This document shows positions 19,175 to 27,745 of a stretch of 64,000 nt of DNA, piece by piece. The notes beneath the pieces were generated by a model. It saw nothing but the letters and a program-made list of their open reading frames with translations, ran no database searches and was not told the DNA's origin. The DNA lies in contig JAPLCQ010000031.1 of assembly GCA_026392115.1 (NCBI GenBank), positions 90,776 through 154,775 of the forward strand, given 5' to 3'. How positions within the stretch are numbered: position 1 is the stretch's first letter; every line of letters starts with the position of its first letter. The stretch comes from Armatimonadota bacterium (lineage in GTDB: Bacteria > Armatimonadota > Chthonomonadetes > Chthonomonadales > CAJBBX01). Position numbers and translations under genes: made by a program.

Positions 19175-19180
19175 ATTTTA
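19175..19180 (-). promoter_or_regulatory. Probable -10 element for the beta-helix operon
   Basis: On the minus strand this reads TAAAAT, about 30 bases ahead of the start at 19144. No clear -35 is visible at the usual distance. Confidence 0.35.
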
Positions 19181-19252
19181 GCCCGTTAAGCCGCCACTTG
19201 CCTCAAGCCACGGTCCAGCTCCAACATGTAAAGCCAATTTGGCGCGGACCGC

Positions 19253-19281
19253 TTGACACCATCGCACCATGCCGCTAGAAT
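19253..19281 (+). promoter_or_regulatory. Sigma70 promoter of the GntR-type regulator
   Basis: TTGACA (19253-19258) and TAGAAT (19276-19281) lie exactly 17 bases apart, an almost ideal sigma70 promoter. Transcription should begin near 19288, so the ATG at 19335 is a better start than the in-frame ATG at 19269, which lies inside the promoter. Confidence 0.8.
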
Positions 19282-19308
19282 GGGTGCAGTCCGGTGGGTG
19301 CAGTGCGG
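19281..19308. repeat. Tandem 14-bp direct repeat at the transcription start
   Basis: TGGGTGCAGTCCGG is followed at once by TGGGTGCAGTGCGG (13 of 14 identical). It begins at the last base of the -10 and covers the expected start of transcription, a position suited to an operator for autorepression by the GntR protein. Confidence 0.55.
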
Positions 19309-19334
19309 CTCCCCCGACCGAAAAACTGATCCCA

Positions 19335-20495
19335 ATGGCACCTGTACCGCTGTACGAACGCATTCGCGACCGCATCCGTTCGGACTTCCTCAACGGCCAG
19401 TCCGGCGACGGCGTTCGTCTGCCTGCCGAGCGGGAGCTTCAGGCGCTCTACGGAGCCAGCCGCCCCACCATCGCCAAGGCCCTCGCAGCCCTCTCCGCCG
19501 AGGGGCTGGTGAACAAGAGCCAGGGGCGCGGCTCCTTCGCCATCAGCCGTGACGACCCGGAACCTGCGCAGGGCTGCATCAGGCGCATCGGTTACGTGGC
19601 CTCGATCGCGGGCGCCGACCTCATCCAGCGCACCTTTGCCGGCATCTGCCGCGCCGCCTGGCGCCGCGGGTTCCGCGCCCAGCTCGGCGCCTCCCAGAAC
19701 ACCGTGCGCGGGGAGCGCGAGGCGGCGCTGGACCTGATCGATTCGGGCGCCCGCGGGCTGATCATCGGCCCATGCTTCCGTACGGTGGGCGAGGCCGAGG
19801 CCGACCACCTCGCCACGGGGGATCTCGGGGTTCCTGTGGTCCTGGTGGACACCGGCCTGCCCATCCATGGCGGCACGCAGGTTGTGTTCGACAACCGCCG
19901 GTTGGGCCGCTCCGTCTATGCGTCGCTCTTGGCGCGGGGGCACCGGCGCATCGGCATCTACACGTGCGCATCGAGTTGGCTGCACTGGCCGCTCCTCGAG
20001 CGCATGCGCGGCTACCGCGACGCCGCCGGCGAGTATGGCGCGGAGATCGACCCGGACCTGGTCTTCGGCGTCCCTCTGGGTGAGGATCGGGAGGCCATCC
20101 CCGCCGCGCTGGACCATTGGCTCGCCCTGCGGGAGCCACCCACCGCCATCATCGCCATGGAGGATCGAGCCGCGCTGGATGTGGTCGACAGCCTCCAGCA
20201 TCGTGGCGTCCATGTGCCGGACGACATTCGCGTCGTCGGATTCGACAACCTCGATGCCGCCCGCAGGTTCCGGCCGGCCATCGCCACCACGAACCCCGAC
20301 TTCGTCTGGATGGGCGAGACGGCGTGCGACCTGTTGCTCGATGGGCTGCAGGAGGGGCGCCTCCCGCAGCAGGTCTACGTGTTGGATGTGCCGCTGCTCT
20401 CCAGAAGGGCATCGGATCATCCCGCTGCCCAGCGTGCCGGCGCGCGCGCGCTGACGCCGGGCGACGGCGAACCGACAGGCGCCTTGCTGCCCTGA
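19335..20495 (+). CDS. GntR-family regulator with LacI-type sensor domain
   Basis: A 386-residue transcription factor. Residues 5-70 form a GntR winged helix-turn-helix (LYERIRDRIRSDFL, LPAERELQALYGASRPTIAK, GLVNKSQGRGSFA). Residues of about 84-365 resemble the periplasmic-binding-protein-like effector domain of LacI regulators (RRIGYVAS at its start, GARGLIIGPC, RRIGIYTC, VPDDIRVVGFDNLDAA). This architecture (GntR plus LacI sensor, as in AraR) usually senses a sugar. The gene is divergent from the beta-helix/SDR/M42 operon and is the likely regulator. It has a strong promoter with a 14-bp tandem repeat at its transcription start. The ligand is unknown. Confidence 0.9.
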   Translation: MAPVPLYERIRDRIRSDFLNGQSGDGVRLPAERELQALYGASRPTIAKALAALSAEGLVNKSQGRGSFAISRDDPEPAQGCIRRIGYVASIAGADLIQRTFAGICRAAWRRGFRAQLGASQNTVRGEREAALDLIDSGARGLIIGPCFRTVGEAEADHLATGDLGVPVVLVDTGLPIHGGTQVVFDNRRLGRSVYASLLARGHRRIGIYTCASSWLHWPLLERMRGYRDAAGEYGAEIDPDLVFGVPLGEDREAIPAALDHWLALREPPTAIIAMEDRAALDVVDSLQHRGVHVPDDIRVVGFDNLDAARRFRPAIATTNPDFVWMGETACDLLLDGLQEGRLPQQVYVLDVPLLSRRASDHPAAQRAGARALTPGDGEPTGALLP

Positions 20496-20603
20496 CCTGT
20501 CGGAGGGCGGCCGTCGTTCCGGCGGCCCGTGCGGCGGTTCTGCCGTCGTGTCTCACACTACCGCGCGCTCACAGGGTGGGCGGCGGTTCAGGAGGGAATG
20601 CAC

Positions 20604-20870
20604 ATGAAGCAGCAGGTCTCACCTGTTGCGGCGGTTGTCGTGATCGTGGTTGTGCTTGCGATCGCGGGCGCCGCCTGGATGAAGTTCGGCAATGTCGGTC
20701 CCGGCTCCAAGGCCGGCGAGCAGCCCCCGGGCATGCCTGCCAGCGTGCAAGCGGAGTTCGCGCGCCGCGGCGCCGCCATGACCGGCGGCAAGCCCACCGG
20801 CGGCGGCGGGCCGCAGTTGAACCCGGGCGGCGCGAACCTGGTTCCGCCTCCTCCTCCAGGGGGCGGCTAG
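20604..20870 (+). CDS. Small single-pass membrane protein, copy 2
   Basis: An 88-residue paralogue of the protein at 14399: MKQQVSPVAAV, a helix at about residues 8-26 (VVVIVVVLAIAGAAWM), a charged middle (QAEFARRGA) and a Gly/Pro tail ending PPPPPGGG. The ATG at 20604 is chosen over ATG 20598 because GGAGGG at 20591-20596 is seven bases away from it. It is followed after 87 bases by a pseudopilin gene, as in copy 1. The lysine-glutamine start, single helix and proline-rich end are the shared features; there is no known family name. It may be transcribed with the upstream GntR gene, since no separate promoter is clear. Confidence 0.72.
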   Translation: MKQQVSPVAAVVVIVVVLAIAGAAWMKFGNVGPGSKAGEQPPGMPASVQAEFARRGAAMTGGKPTGGGGPQLNPGGANLVPPPPPGGG

Positions 20871-20957
20871 CGGCTCTGTCCAGGTTGACGTAGTTATCAC
20901 TCAGTCGAGTGCTCGGCGTGCCTCGCCGCATCTCGACCATCTGAAAGGGGTGTCCGA

Positions 20958-21764
<807 letters not shown>

Positions 21765-21815
21765 TGACAGTGGGGAACTGACCCGCCGACACGCGGATGG
21801 GGTCTGGACCGTAGA

Positions 21816-21861
21816 AGAAGGGTCGGTGGCGGTTGCGCGCGCAGCCCCCGCCGGCCCTTCT
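21816..21861 (+). terminator. Hairpin after pseudopilin copy 2
   Basis: AGAAGGGTCGGTGG pairs with the sequence around CCGGCCCTTCT (two G-U pairs, one mismatch further in) with a GC-rich loop. There is no good T-tract, so it may only partly terminate ahead of the DUF2993 gene. Confidence 0.5.
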
Positions 21862-21883
21862 CTGCATCTTCCAGGAGGAACGC

Positions 21884-22465
21884 ATGCCCGTTGAGCACGC
21901 CGCCGTTGAGATGGTCGAAGCGTCCGCACGCAGAATCGAGGGCGACGGCGCACCCACACTGGAGGAGGGCTGGTTGCGCGCCGAGGGCATTCGGTTCGAC
22001 CTATCGGCGGGCTTCCGCCTGCGGATCGACCAGCTGCGGTTGCGGATCACCGTTACCGAGGTGGAGCTCAACCGCGCGCTGGCGACCACCGACCTCGGGC
22101 CTGTGCGAAACGCATCGGCGGCGATCCTCACCGGCCGAGTCCGGCTCACTGGGCGCTACAAGCTCGTCGGAGGTCTGGCGGCGCCATTCACGCTGGTGGC
22201 GGGCCTGGAGCCGCGCGCGGGCCTCAACGTCGCTCTGGACGTGCAGGAGTTGAGCGTGGTGGGCGTGCCGAACCCGGCCATCATCGCCCGGGCCGTGGAG
22301 GACAGGCTCAACGCCCGCGTGGCCGAGGCGCTGGCCCAGGCAGACCTGCCCTTCCCGGCCCGACTGGAGGCCGTTACGCTGGAGCCCGGCCGCGTTACGG
22401 TCGCTCTGGCGGGGAGCCTGGACCTTTGGCGTCCGAGCCGGGCGCAGCGTCAGATCGGCGAATGA
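21884..22465 (+). CDS. DUF2993 (LmeA-like) protein
   Basis: A 193-residue protein starting at ATG with AGGAGG five bases upstream. The sequence LRLRITVTEVELNRALAT, the alternating hydrophobic strands and ARLTGRYKLVGGL-like text fit DUF2993, a family that includes the lipid-binding LmeA proteins of actinobacteria. There is no clear signal peptide, so a cytosolic or membrane-surface lipid-binding role is possible; the fit to the family is by pattern only. The gene is convergent with lgt and the two coding regions overlap by 71 bases at their ends. Confidence 0.62.
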   Translation: MPVEHAAVEMVEASARRIEGDGAPTLEEGWLRAEGIRFDLSAGFRLRIDQLRLRITVTEVELNRALATTDLGPVRNASAAILTGRVRLTGRYKLVGGLAAPFTLVAGLEPRAGLNVALDVQELSVVGVPNPAIIARAVEDRLNARVAEALAQADLPFPARLEAVTLEPGRVTVALAGSLDLWRPSRAQRQIGE

Positions 22466-23237
22466 GCGCGATCAGCACGCAGGCCAGGATCGGCGCGATC
22501 ACCAGCGAGAAGACCTGAGCGTCGGTCAACTGCCAGCGGAACACCTCCGCCGTGGCGCCCTTGCGCAGACCCTCCACGAAGAATCGGTAGACAGCGTAGA
22601 AGAGCAGATAGCCGACGAAGATCACGCCCCTCTTGTGCGGCCGCTTCAGGCCGGCGTCCAGCGCGAAGAAGGCGGCCAGGCTGGCGATGGCGGAGTAGAT
22701 CTGCGTGGGATGCGAGGGCGGCGTCAGGATGGTGGCATTGCCGTCGGCATGGAAGCGCACCGCCCAGGGCAGGTTGCACGCCACGCCGTAGCAGCAGCCG
22801 TTCAGGAAGCAGCCGATCCGCCCGATGGCGTACGCCACGGCGAACCCGGCGGAGGCCATGTCGGCCACTTCCAGGAACCTCAGGCCGTGCCGTTTGCAGT
22901 AGAAGGCGCAGTAGCCGAAGCCGAAGATCGGCGCCCCGATGAACGAGAGCCCGCCGTTCCAGATTTGGAACGCGGCCAGCGGATTATGGCTGTAGAACCC
23001 CCAATTCAGGGCCACGTAGAGCACGCGGGTGCCGATGATCCCGGCCACGAGTCCCACCAGCGAGGCGTCGAACACCTGCTCCGGGGTGATTCCTGGAGGC
23101 GAACCCTCGGGTCGGGCGGCCTGCGCGCGGCGGGCGGCGCCCATGACGTACCAGAGCGCGACCAGGAACCCGCACATGACCATGACGCCGTAGGATCGCA
23201 GCGTGATGGGCCCGGCATGGAAGAGAACTGGATGCAT
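22395..23237 (-). CDS. lgt: Prolipoprotein diacylglyceryl transferase
   Basis: A 280-residue integral membrane enzyme that adds diacylglycerol to the lipobox cysteine of prolipoproteins. The signature GRIGCFLNGCCYG lies at about residues 139-151 with the catalytic-region arginine R140. Seven or so hydrophobic segments, YGVMVMCGFLVAL near the start, and GGLSFIGA fit the family. After the last helix (LACVLIALIRR) the tail is variable and Pro/Gly-rich, and it overlaps the DUF2993 gene. It is third in the operon after traR/dksA and lspA (5 bases from lspA), which groups the two lipoprotein-processing steps. Confidence 0.93.
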   Translation of the reverse strand: MHPVLFHAGPITLRSYGVMVMCGFLVALWYVMGAARRAQAARPEGSPPGITPEQVFDASLVGLVAGIIGTRVLYVALNWGFYSHNPLAAFQIWNGGLSFIGAPIFGFGYCAFYCKRHGLRFLEVADMASAGFAVAYAIGRIGCFLNGCCYGVACNLPWAVRFHADGNATILTPPSHPTQIYSAIASLAAFFALDAGLKRPHKRGVIFVGYLLFYAVYRFFVEGLRKGATAEVFRWQLTDAQVFSLVIAPILACVLIALIRRSDAAPGSDAKGPGSPPERP

Positions 23238-23242
23238 GGCGC

Positions 23243-23761
23243 CTAGGCCGATCCCGCCGGCGGGGCGGCGTTTTCGTCGGGCTCGGCCCGGCGCTCCGCA
23301 GGGTCGGTGATCGGCTCAGGCGCCGGGGGGCGGAGCACGACGCGCCAGGCCAGCACGATCACGGCCGCGGTGATGGCCGAGTCAGCGACGTTGAAGACCG
23401 GGATGACGCGCACATCGAAGAAGTCGCGCACGTAGCCCAGCCAGCCGCGGTCGATGCCGTTGCCGACGGCGCCGCCGAGCGCCAGGGCCAGAGCGGCGCT
23501 CACCCAGAGGTCCCGCCTCTGTTGCTTGTGGAACGCGACGGAGAGAACCACCACGGCCACGCAAGCGATGGCGGCGAAGACCCACGGATGCGCCGAGAAG
23601 AGGCTGAACGCGCTCCGGTCGTTCTGCGTGGGATTGATGGTGATGAGCGAACCCAGCACCGGGTGTGGGCCGGGTGTGAGGTTGGACATGACGGCCCACT
23701 TGGTCAGTTGGTCGGAAACGATCACCAGGATTGCCGTGAGGTAGAAGAAGCCTGTGCGCAT
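23243..23761 (-). CDS. lspA: Lipoprotein signal peptidase
   Basis: A 172-residue aspartic protease of the inner membrane that cuts the signal peptide from diacylated prolipoproteins. The catalytic aspartates are visible: YVRDFFDV (D113) and FNVADSAI (D127), with NDRSAFSLF matching the conserved N-x(3)-AFSL segment. Four transmembrane helices fit the family. A charged Pro/Glu-rich tail follows. The start ATG overlaps the upstream stop by one base (TGATG), so translation is coupled to the DksA-type gene. Confidence 0.94.
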   Translation of the reverse strand: MRTGFFYLTAILVIVSDQLTKWAVMSNLTPGPHPVLGSLITINPTQNDRSAFSLFSAHPWVFAAIACVAVVVLSVAFHKQQRRDLWVSAALALALGGAVGNGIDRGWLGYVRDFFDVRVIPVFNVADSAITAAVIVLAWRVVLRPPAPEPITDPAERRAEPDENAAPPAGSA

Positions 23762-24129
23762 CAGGACTCCTGCCGGGCCTGGCAGGTGATGCAGAAGCTG
23801 GTGTAGGGCACGGTCTCGAGCCTCGCCTGGGCGATGGCTTTCCCGCAGTCCTCGCAACGACCGTACCTGCCTTCGTCGAGGCGGGTCAGGGCGCGCTGCA
23901 CCTTGTGGAGCAACTCCTCCACGTTCTCGCTGAGCGTCTCGCTCAACTCGCGCTCGAACATCTCTGTGGCCATGTCGGCCGGGTGGTTCGGGTCGAAGTC
24001 GCCCATCTTGCCGGCGCCCGTGTCGGCGGCGTCGGTGTCCCGGACATGGTTCAGCTCGGCCTGCAAGCGCACTCGTAGCTCGCTCAGGCGTTGTCGCAGC
24101 GAATCGGTGTCGATCATCTCTGTGGTCAT
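23761..24129 (-). CDS. TraR/DksA-type zinc-finger protein
   Basis: A 122-residue protein. After an acidic coiled-coil-like stretch (MATEMFERELSETL, EELLHKVQRALTRLDEG) comes the DksA-type zinc finger CEDCGK...CITC (C92, C95, C113, C116) with the adjoining IAQARLETVPYTSFC. Such proteins bind the secondary channel of RNA polymerase or act in stress control; here the function is unproven. The start ATG 24129 is chosen as the beginning of the conserved region, though a TTG at 24168 is in frame. It leads the operon with lspA and lgt, a common arrangement. Confidence 0.86.
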   Translation of the reverse strand: MTTEMIDTDSLRQRLSELRVRLQAELNHVRDTDAADTGAGKMGDFDPNHPADMATEMFERELSETLSENVEELLHKVQRALTRLDEGRYGRCEDCGKAIAQARLETVPYTSFCITCQARQES

Positions 24130-24173
24130 GGCAGGTTCCCGCAGCGTTGATATGGGAGGGCCGAGCAACTACC

Positions 24174-24179
24174 ATTATA
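24174..24179 (-). promoter_or_regulatory. -10 element for the dksA-type/lspA/lgt operon
   Basis: The minus strand reads a perfect TATAAT about 45 bases ahead of the start codon. No -35 consensus is visible. Confidence 0.5.
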
Positions 24180-24285
24180 GCGCGGCTGGTCCGTGCAGGA
24201 GTTCCCTCGCTCGGGGACGAAAAAGGGAAGGTGCGTTGCACCCGCGTTCCTGTCGGGCGATGGCGCGGCAATGGGAGGACGACTG

Positions 24286-27200
24286 GTGAAGTTCAGGGCA
24301 TCGGCGTCGGTCGTTCTCGGGGTGGCTTGGTGCGTCGCGGCGCAGGCCGCGTCGGGCGGGGCTGGGCAGGTGAACGTGGCCCTCGGCGCCTACGGCGCCA
24401 CGGCTTGGGCCTCCTCGCAGTTCGGGCCCGACTATGCCGCCGGCCGCGTACTCGACGGCCGGTGGGCTCGCCGCGAGACCGACAAGTGGAACAGCCGCTC
24501 CAACGCCACTCCCCACTGGCTGGTGATCGACCTGGGAGCCCGACACCAGATCGGCCGGGTTGTGATCCGCCACGAGGGCGTGCTCCCCGGCGGTGAGGGC
24601 TACAACACCGGCGCCTACGAGCTTCAGGCGGGAGCCGGGCCTGAGGGGCCCTGGTCGGCCCTGGCGCCCTCGGTGAGGGGCAATCGGCGGTCGGTGACGG
24701 AGCATCTGTTTGCGCCGCGGCCGGTCCGCTGGCTTCGGCTCTGGATCACGCAGGGCGAGCCCGGCGGCAACGAGTTCGCGCGCATCTTTGAGGTGGAGGC
24801 CTACGCCCGCGAGGCCGACCTCGATGCGCCGCTTGCCCGCGCCTACGCTCCTGCGCGCTGGCGTGCGGCCTCGGGAGGTGTAGTGGAGCAAGCCGTCTGC
24901 GTCGAGGGCGCGGGGCCGGGCCTGTCGCCGCCCGCCCGGCGCGCGCAGCTGTCCATCGACGGCCGCGATGTGGCGCTGGCGCGCTCCACGCCTGACGGCC
25001 CGTTCCTGGGTTGGCTTCCAGCGGTCGATGCGCCACGCTCCGTGCGAGCCACATTGCGCACGCAGGATGCTGCCGCCCGGCCGCTTGCCCTGGCGTTCGA
25101 CCTGCCCGGCAGTCGCGACGTTCAAGGCCTGGGCTTCCCGGCGCGGTTCGCCCAGGGGCGGGCGCTGGCAATCTGCTCCAGCCATCAGGACATCGCCTGG
25201 ATGGACACGCCGGCCCGTTGCATCCGCCAGCGCGACGAGCAGGTGATCACGCCCGCCCTTGAGCTTCTGCGCCGCGACCCATCCGCACGCTTCGTCATGG
25301 AAGACACACTGGCGCTGATGGAGTACCTGGAGCGCCATCCCGACCGAAAGCCCGAGGTGCTGGCCCTGACCCGCGCACGTCGGCTGGAGTGGGGCGCCAC
25401 GTACAATCAGCCCTACGAAGGCCTCCTCAGCGGCGAGATGCTGGCCCGGCAACTCTACTTCGGCCGTCGCTGGCTGCAGAAGGCGTTGCCCGGTTGCGAC
25501 GCGCGGGCTGCATGGAGCCCCGACGTGCCGGGCCGCGCCCTGCAGATGCCGCAGATTCTCGCCAAGGCGGGCGCGCCGTACCTGATGCTCAGCCGGCAGG
25601 AGCCGGGCTTCTTCCGCTGGCGCAGCCCCGACGGCAGCTCCGTCCTGGCCTATTCGCCGGGCCATTACGGCACGGCGTGGGACCGCCTCACCGGTCCGGT
25701 CGGCGAGGTCGCCCGGCGCGTGGCGCACGATGCCGCCGCGGTCGACGCCGCACAGGCCGCGGCCGGCCTGCCGCCCTTGCTGGCCTACATCGTCTCCGTG
25801 GACGCCTCCGGCCCGCGCGACTTCGGCGACCTGATCCGCCAATGGCCCGTGGTGGAGGGCAACGGCGCCGCGCCCGGACTACCGGCCGTGCCCGCCTTCG
25901 CCACCGCCACCGCCGAGGAGATGATGGACCAGGTGGCCTCCGCGAGGCCGAAGGTTCGGACGATCCAGGGCGAGCGGCCGAACGTCTGGCTCTACATCCA
26001 CGGGCCGACGCACCACCATGCCATCCGCGCGGGGAGGGAGGCGGCGCGGCTGTTGCCTGCCGCCGAAGCCTTCTCGGCGCTGGCCAACGTCCGTCTGGGC
26101 TCTGCGGCTCCCTACCCGGCGAAGGAGTTGGACGCCGCCTGGCGCGCCCTGCTCTATCCCGACCATGGCTGGGGCGGCTACTACGGGGAGATCACCGACG
26201 ACCTCTTCCGCGCCAAGCTGACCCAGGCGCGCGATGCGGGCCGCGGCCTCCTGGGCGCGGCGATCAGCCGGCTGGCCGCGCGAGTGCCGACTGCGCCGGG
26301 TCCCGGCGTGCCGCTGGCCGTCTTCAACACGCAGCCGTGGAGCCGCACGGGCCTGCTGGAAGCCACCGTGGCGCTTCCGCGCGGCGTCGCCCGCAGTCTG
26401 GAAGTGCGCCGACCGGGCCAAGCGCCCATGCCCGCCCAACTGCTCGGCGGCACGCGGTGGCCCGACGGCTCGCTAAAGAGCGCCACCGTGGCCGCTGCCG
26501 TCTCCTCGGCGCCGTCGCTGGGCTACACCTCGGTTCGGCTTGCGCCTGCCCGGGCGGCGTCCACCGGCGGCAAGGCAGTCGGATCGATGCCGACTGAGCT
26601 TGTGAGCCCTTTCTACCGCGTTCGTCTGGCGCCCGGCGGTATCCGTGAGGTCGTTGACCTGGCCACCGGCAAGAGCCTATTCGACACGCGCAAGTGGCTG
26701 GCCGGCGAGCTGTTCACCATGCAGTCCGAGGGCAACGGTGCGGGTGAGTTCGACAAGGTCCAGCAGCCCACGATGGAGCAGTTCGACCGTGCCTCGAACC
26801 ACCGCCCGGTGTGGCGCGTCGTGGCCGACGGTCCGCTCTTCATCGCAGTGGAGTGGAGCATGCCGCGGAGCGCGGAGCAGATGCGCCACGCCTCCTTCGG
26901 CCAGCGGCTGGCGCTCTACAAGACGCTGAAGCGCATCGACCTCGAGACGCACATCCGAGGCTGGGACGGCACCCCGTACCGCGAGTTCCGGCTGGCCTTT
27001 CCGACGCCCGCCGGGCGCGCCCGCGTGGCCTACCATGTGCCCATGGGCGTCTGCGAGGTGGGTAAGGGCGAGATCGCCGGAGCCGCCGGCGAACGCTACA
27101 CGCAGCCGTGCGCCGAGGCGCGCCCGCGCGAGGTGCAGGAGTGGATCGCGGCATTCGGGGACGGCGCCTGCGTGGCTCTGACGAGCGACGTGGCCGTCTG

Positions 27201-27735
27201 GGACTGGGCCGATCCCACGCCGAACCCAGCCGCAGGCGCCCTCCTACAGCCCGTGCTGCTCGCCTCGCGACGGAGTTGCCACGGCCTGGGCAACTGGTAC
27301 CTGCAGCCCGGCGACCACAGCTTCCGGTTCAGCATCACCTCGGCGGCCGGGGATTGGCGATCCACGCGACGAGCCGCATCCGATGCCGGAGCCCCGCTCT
27401 GGTCGGCCCCGGCGCGAGGTGGACGGAATGGCCTGCCGCCGCAGCTGAGCTTCTGCTCGGCCTCGGGCCGCAACGTCGATATCACCGCCGTCAAGCGCGC
27501 CGAGGACGGTCTGGGCCTGGCGGTGCGCCTCTGCGACATGGATGGCGTCGGCGGAACGGTCCGTCTCGACCTGTCCGAGCCCGTCGTCGACGCCCGCTCG
27601 GCCAACCTCATCGAGTACCCTGGCGGCCCGCTTCGCCACGCCGCCAGGAGCGTCGAGGCGCCGGTGGGCGCCTATGCCATCGAGACCCTGTTGGTGCGGC
27701 CGGGTCTGTCCGCCGCGCCTCGTCGAACTCACTAG
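24286..27735 (+). CDS. Secreted GH38 alpha-mannosidase-like protein with F5/8C domain
   Basis: An 1,149-residue protein. A GTG start with GGGAGG seven bases upstream gives MKFRASASVVLGVAWCVAA, a good signal peptide; ATG 24271 is also in frame. Residues of about 30-170 look like an F5/8 type C (CBM32) domain (WLVIDLGARHQIGRVV, WLRLWITQG). The catalytic region begins at about 290: SSHQDIAW gives the metal ligands H300 and D302, and AWSPDVPG gives the likely nucleophile D413. Then YIHGPTHHHA and a beta-rich C-terminus follow. GH38 enzymes are retaining, zinc-dependent alpha-mannosidases. Location is likely periplasmic or outside. It is followed after ten bases by a URO-D family gene, probably one transcript. 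Confidence 0.85.
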   Translation: MKFRASASVVLGVAWCVAAQAASGGAGQVNVALGAYGATAWASSQFGPDYAAGRVLDGRWARRETDKWNSRSNATPHWLVIDLGARHQIGRVVIRHEGVLPGGEGYNTGAYELQAGAGPEGPWSALAPSVRGNRRSVTEHLFAPRPVRWLRLWITQGEPGGNEFARIFEVEAYAREADLDAPLARAYAPARWRAASGGVVEQAVCVEGAGPGLSPPARRAQLSIDGRDVALARSTPDGPFLGWLPAVDAPRSVRATLRTQDAAARPLALAFDLPGSRDVQGLGFPARFAQGRALAICSSHQDIAWMDTPARCIRQRDEQVITPALELLRRDPSARFVMEDTLALMEYLERHPDRKPEVLALTRARRLEWGATYNQPYEGLLSGEMLARQLYFGRRWLQKALPGCDARAAWSPDVPGRALQMPQILAKAGAPYLMLSRQEPGFFRWRSPDGSSVLAYSPGHYGTAWDRLTGPVGEVARRVAHDAAAVDAAQAAAGLPPLLAYIVSVDASGPRDFGDLIRQWPVVEGNGAAPGLPAVPAFATATAEEMMDQVASARPKVRTIQGERPNVWLYIHGPTHHHAIRAGREAARLLPAAEAFSALANVRLGSAAPYPAKELDAAWRALLYPDHGWGGYYGEITDDLFRAKLTQARDAGRGLLGAAISRLAARVPTAPGPGVPLAVFNTQPWSRTGLLEATVALPRGVARSLEVRRPGQAPMPAQLLGGTRWPDGSLKSATVAAAVSSAPSLGYTSVRLAPARAASTGGKAVGSMPTELVSPFYRVRLAPGGIREVVDLATGKSLFDTRKWLAGELFTMQSEGNGAGEFDKVQQPTMEQFDRASNHRPVWRVVADGPLFIAVEWSMPRSAEQMRHASFGQRLALYKTLKRIDLETHIRGWDGTPYREFRLAFPTPAGRARVAYHVPMGVCEVGKGEIAGAAGERYTQPCAEARPREVQEWIAAFGDGACVALTSDVAVWDWADPTPNPAAGALLQPVLLASRRSCHGLGNWYLQPGDHSFRFSITSAAGDWRSTRRAASDAGAPLWSAPARGGRNGLPPQLSFCSASGRNVDITAVKRAEDGLGLAVRLCDMDGVGGTVRLDLSEPVVDARSANLIEYPGGPLRHAARSVEAPVGAYAIETLLVRPGLSAAPRRTH

Positions 27736-27745
27736 GAGAAGAACG

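Noticed and set aside
24175-25842. A 555-codon antisense frame across the GH38 gene
   Set aside because: Typical high-GC shadow frame; the plus strand has catalytic motifs and a signal peptide.
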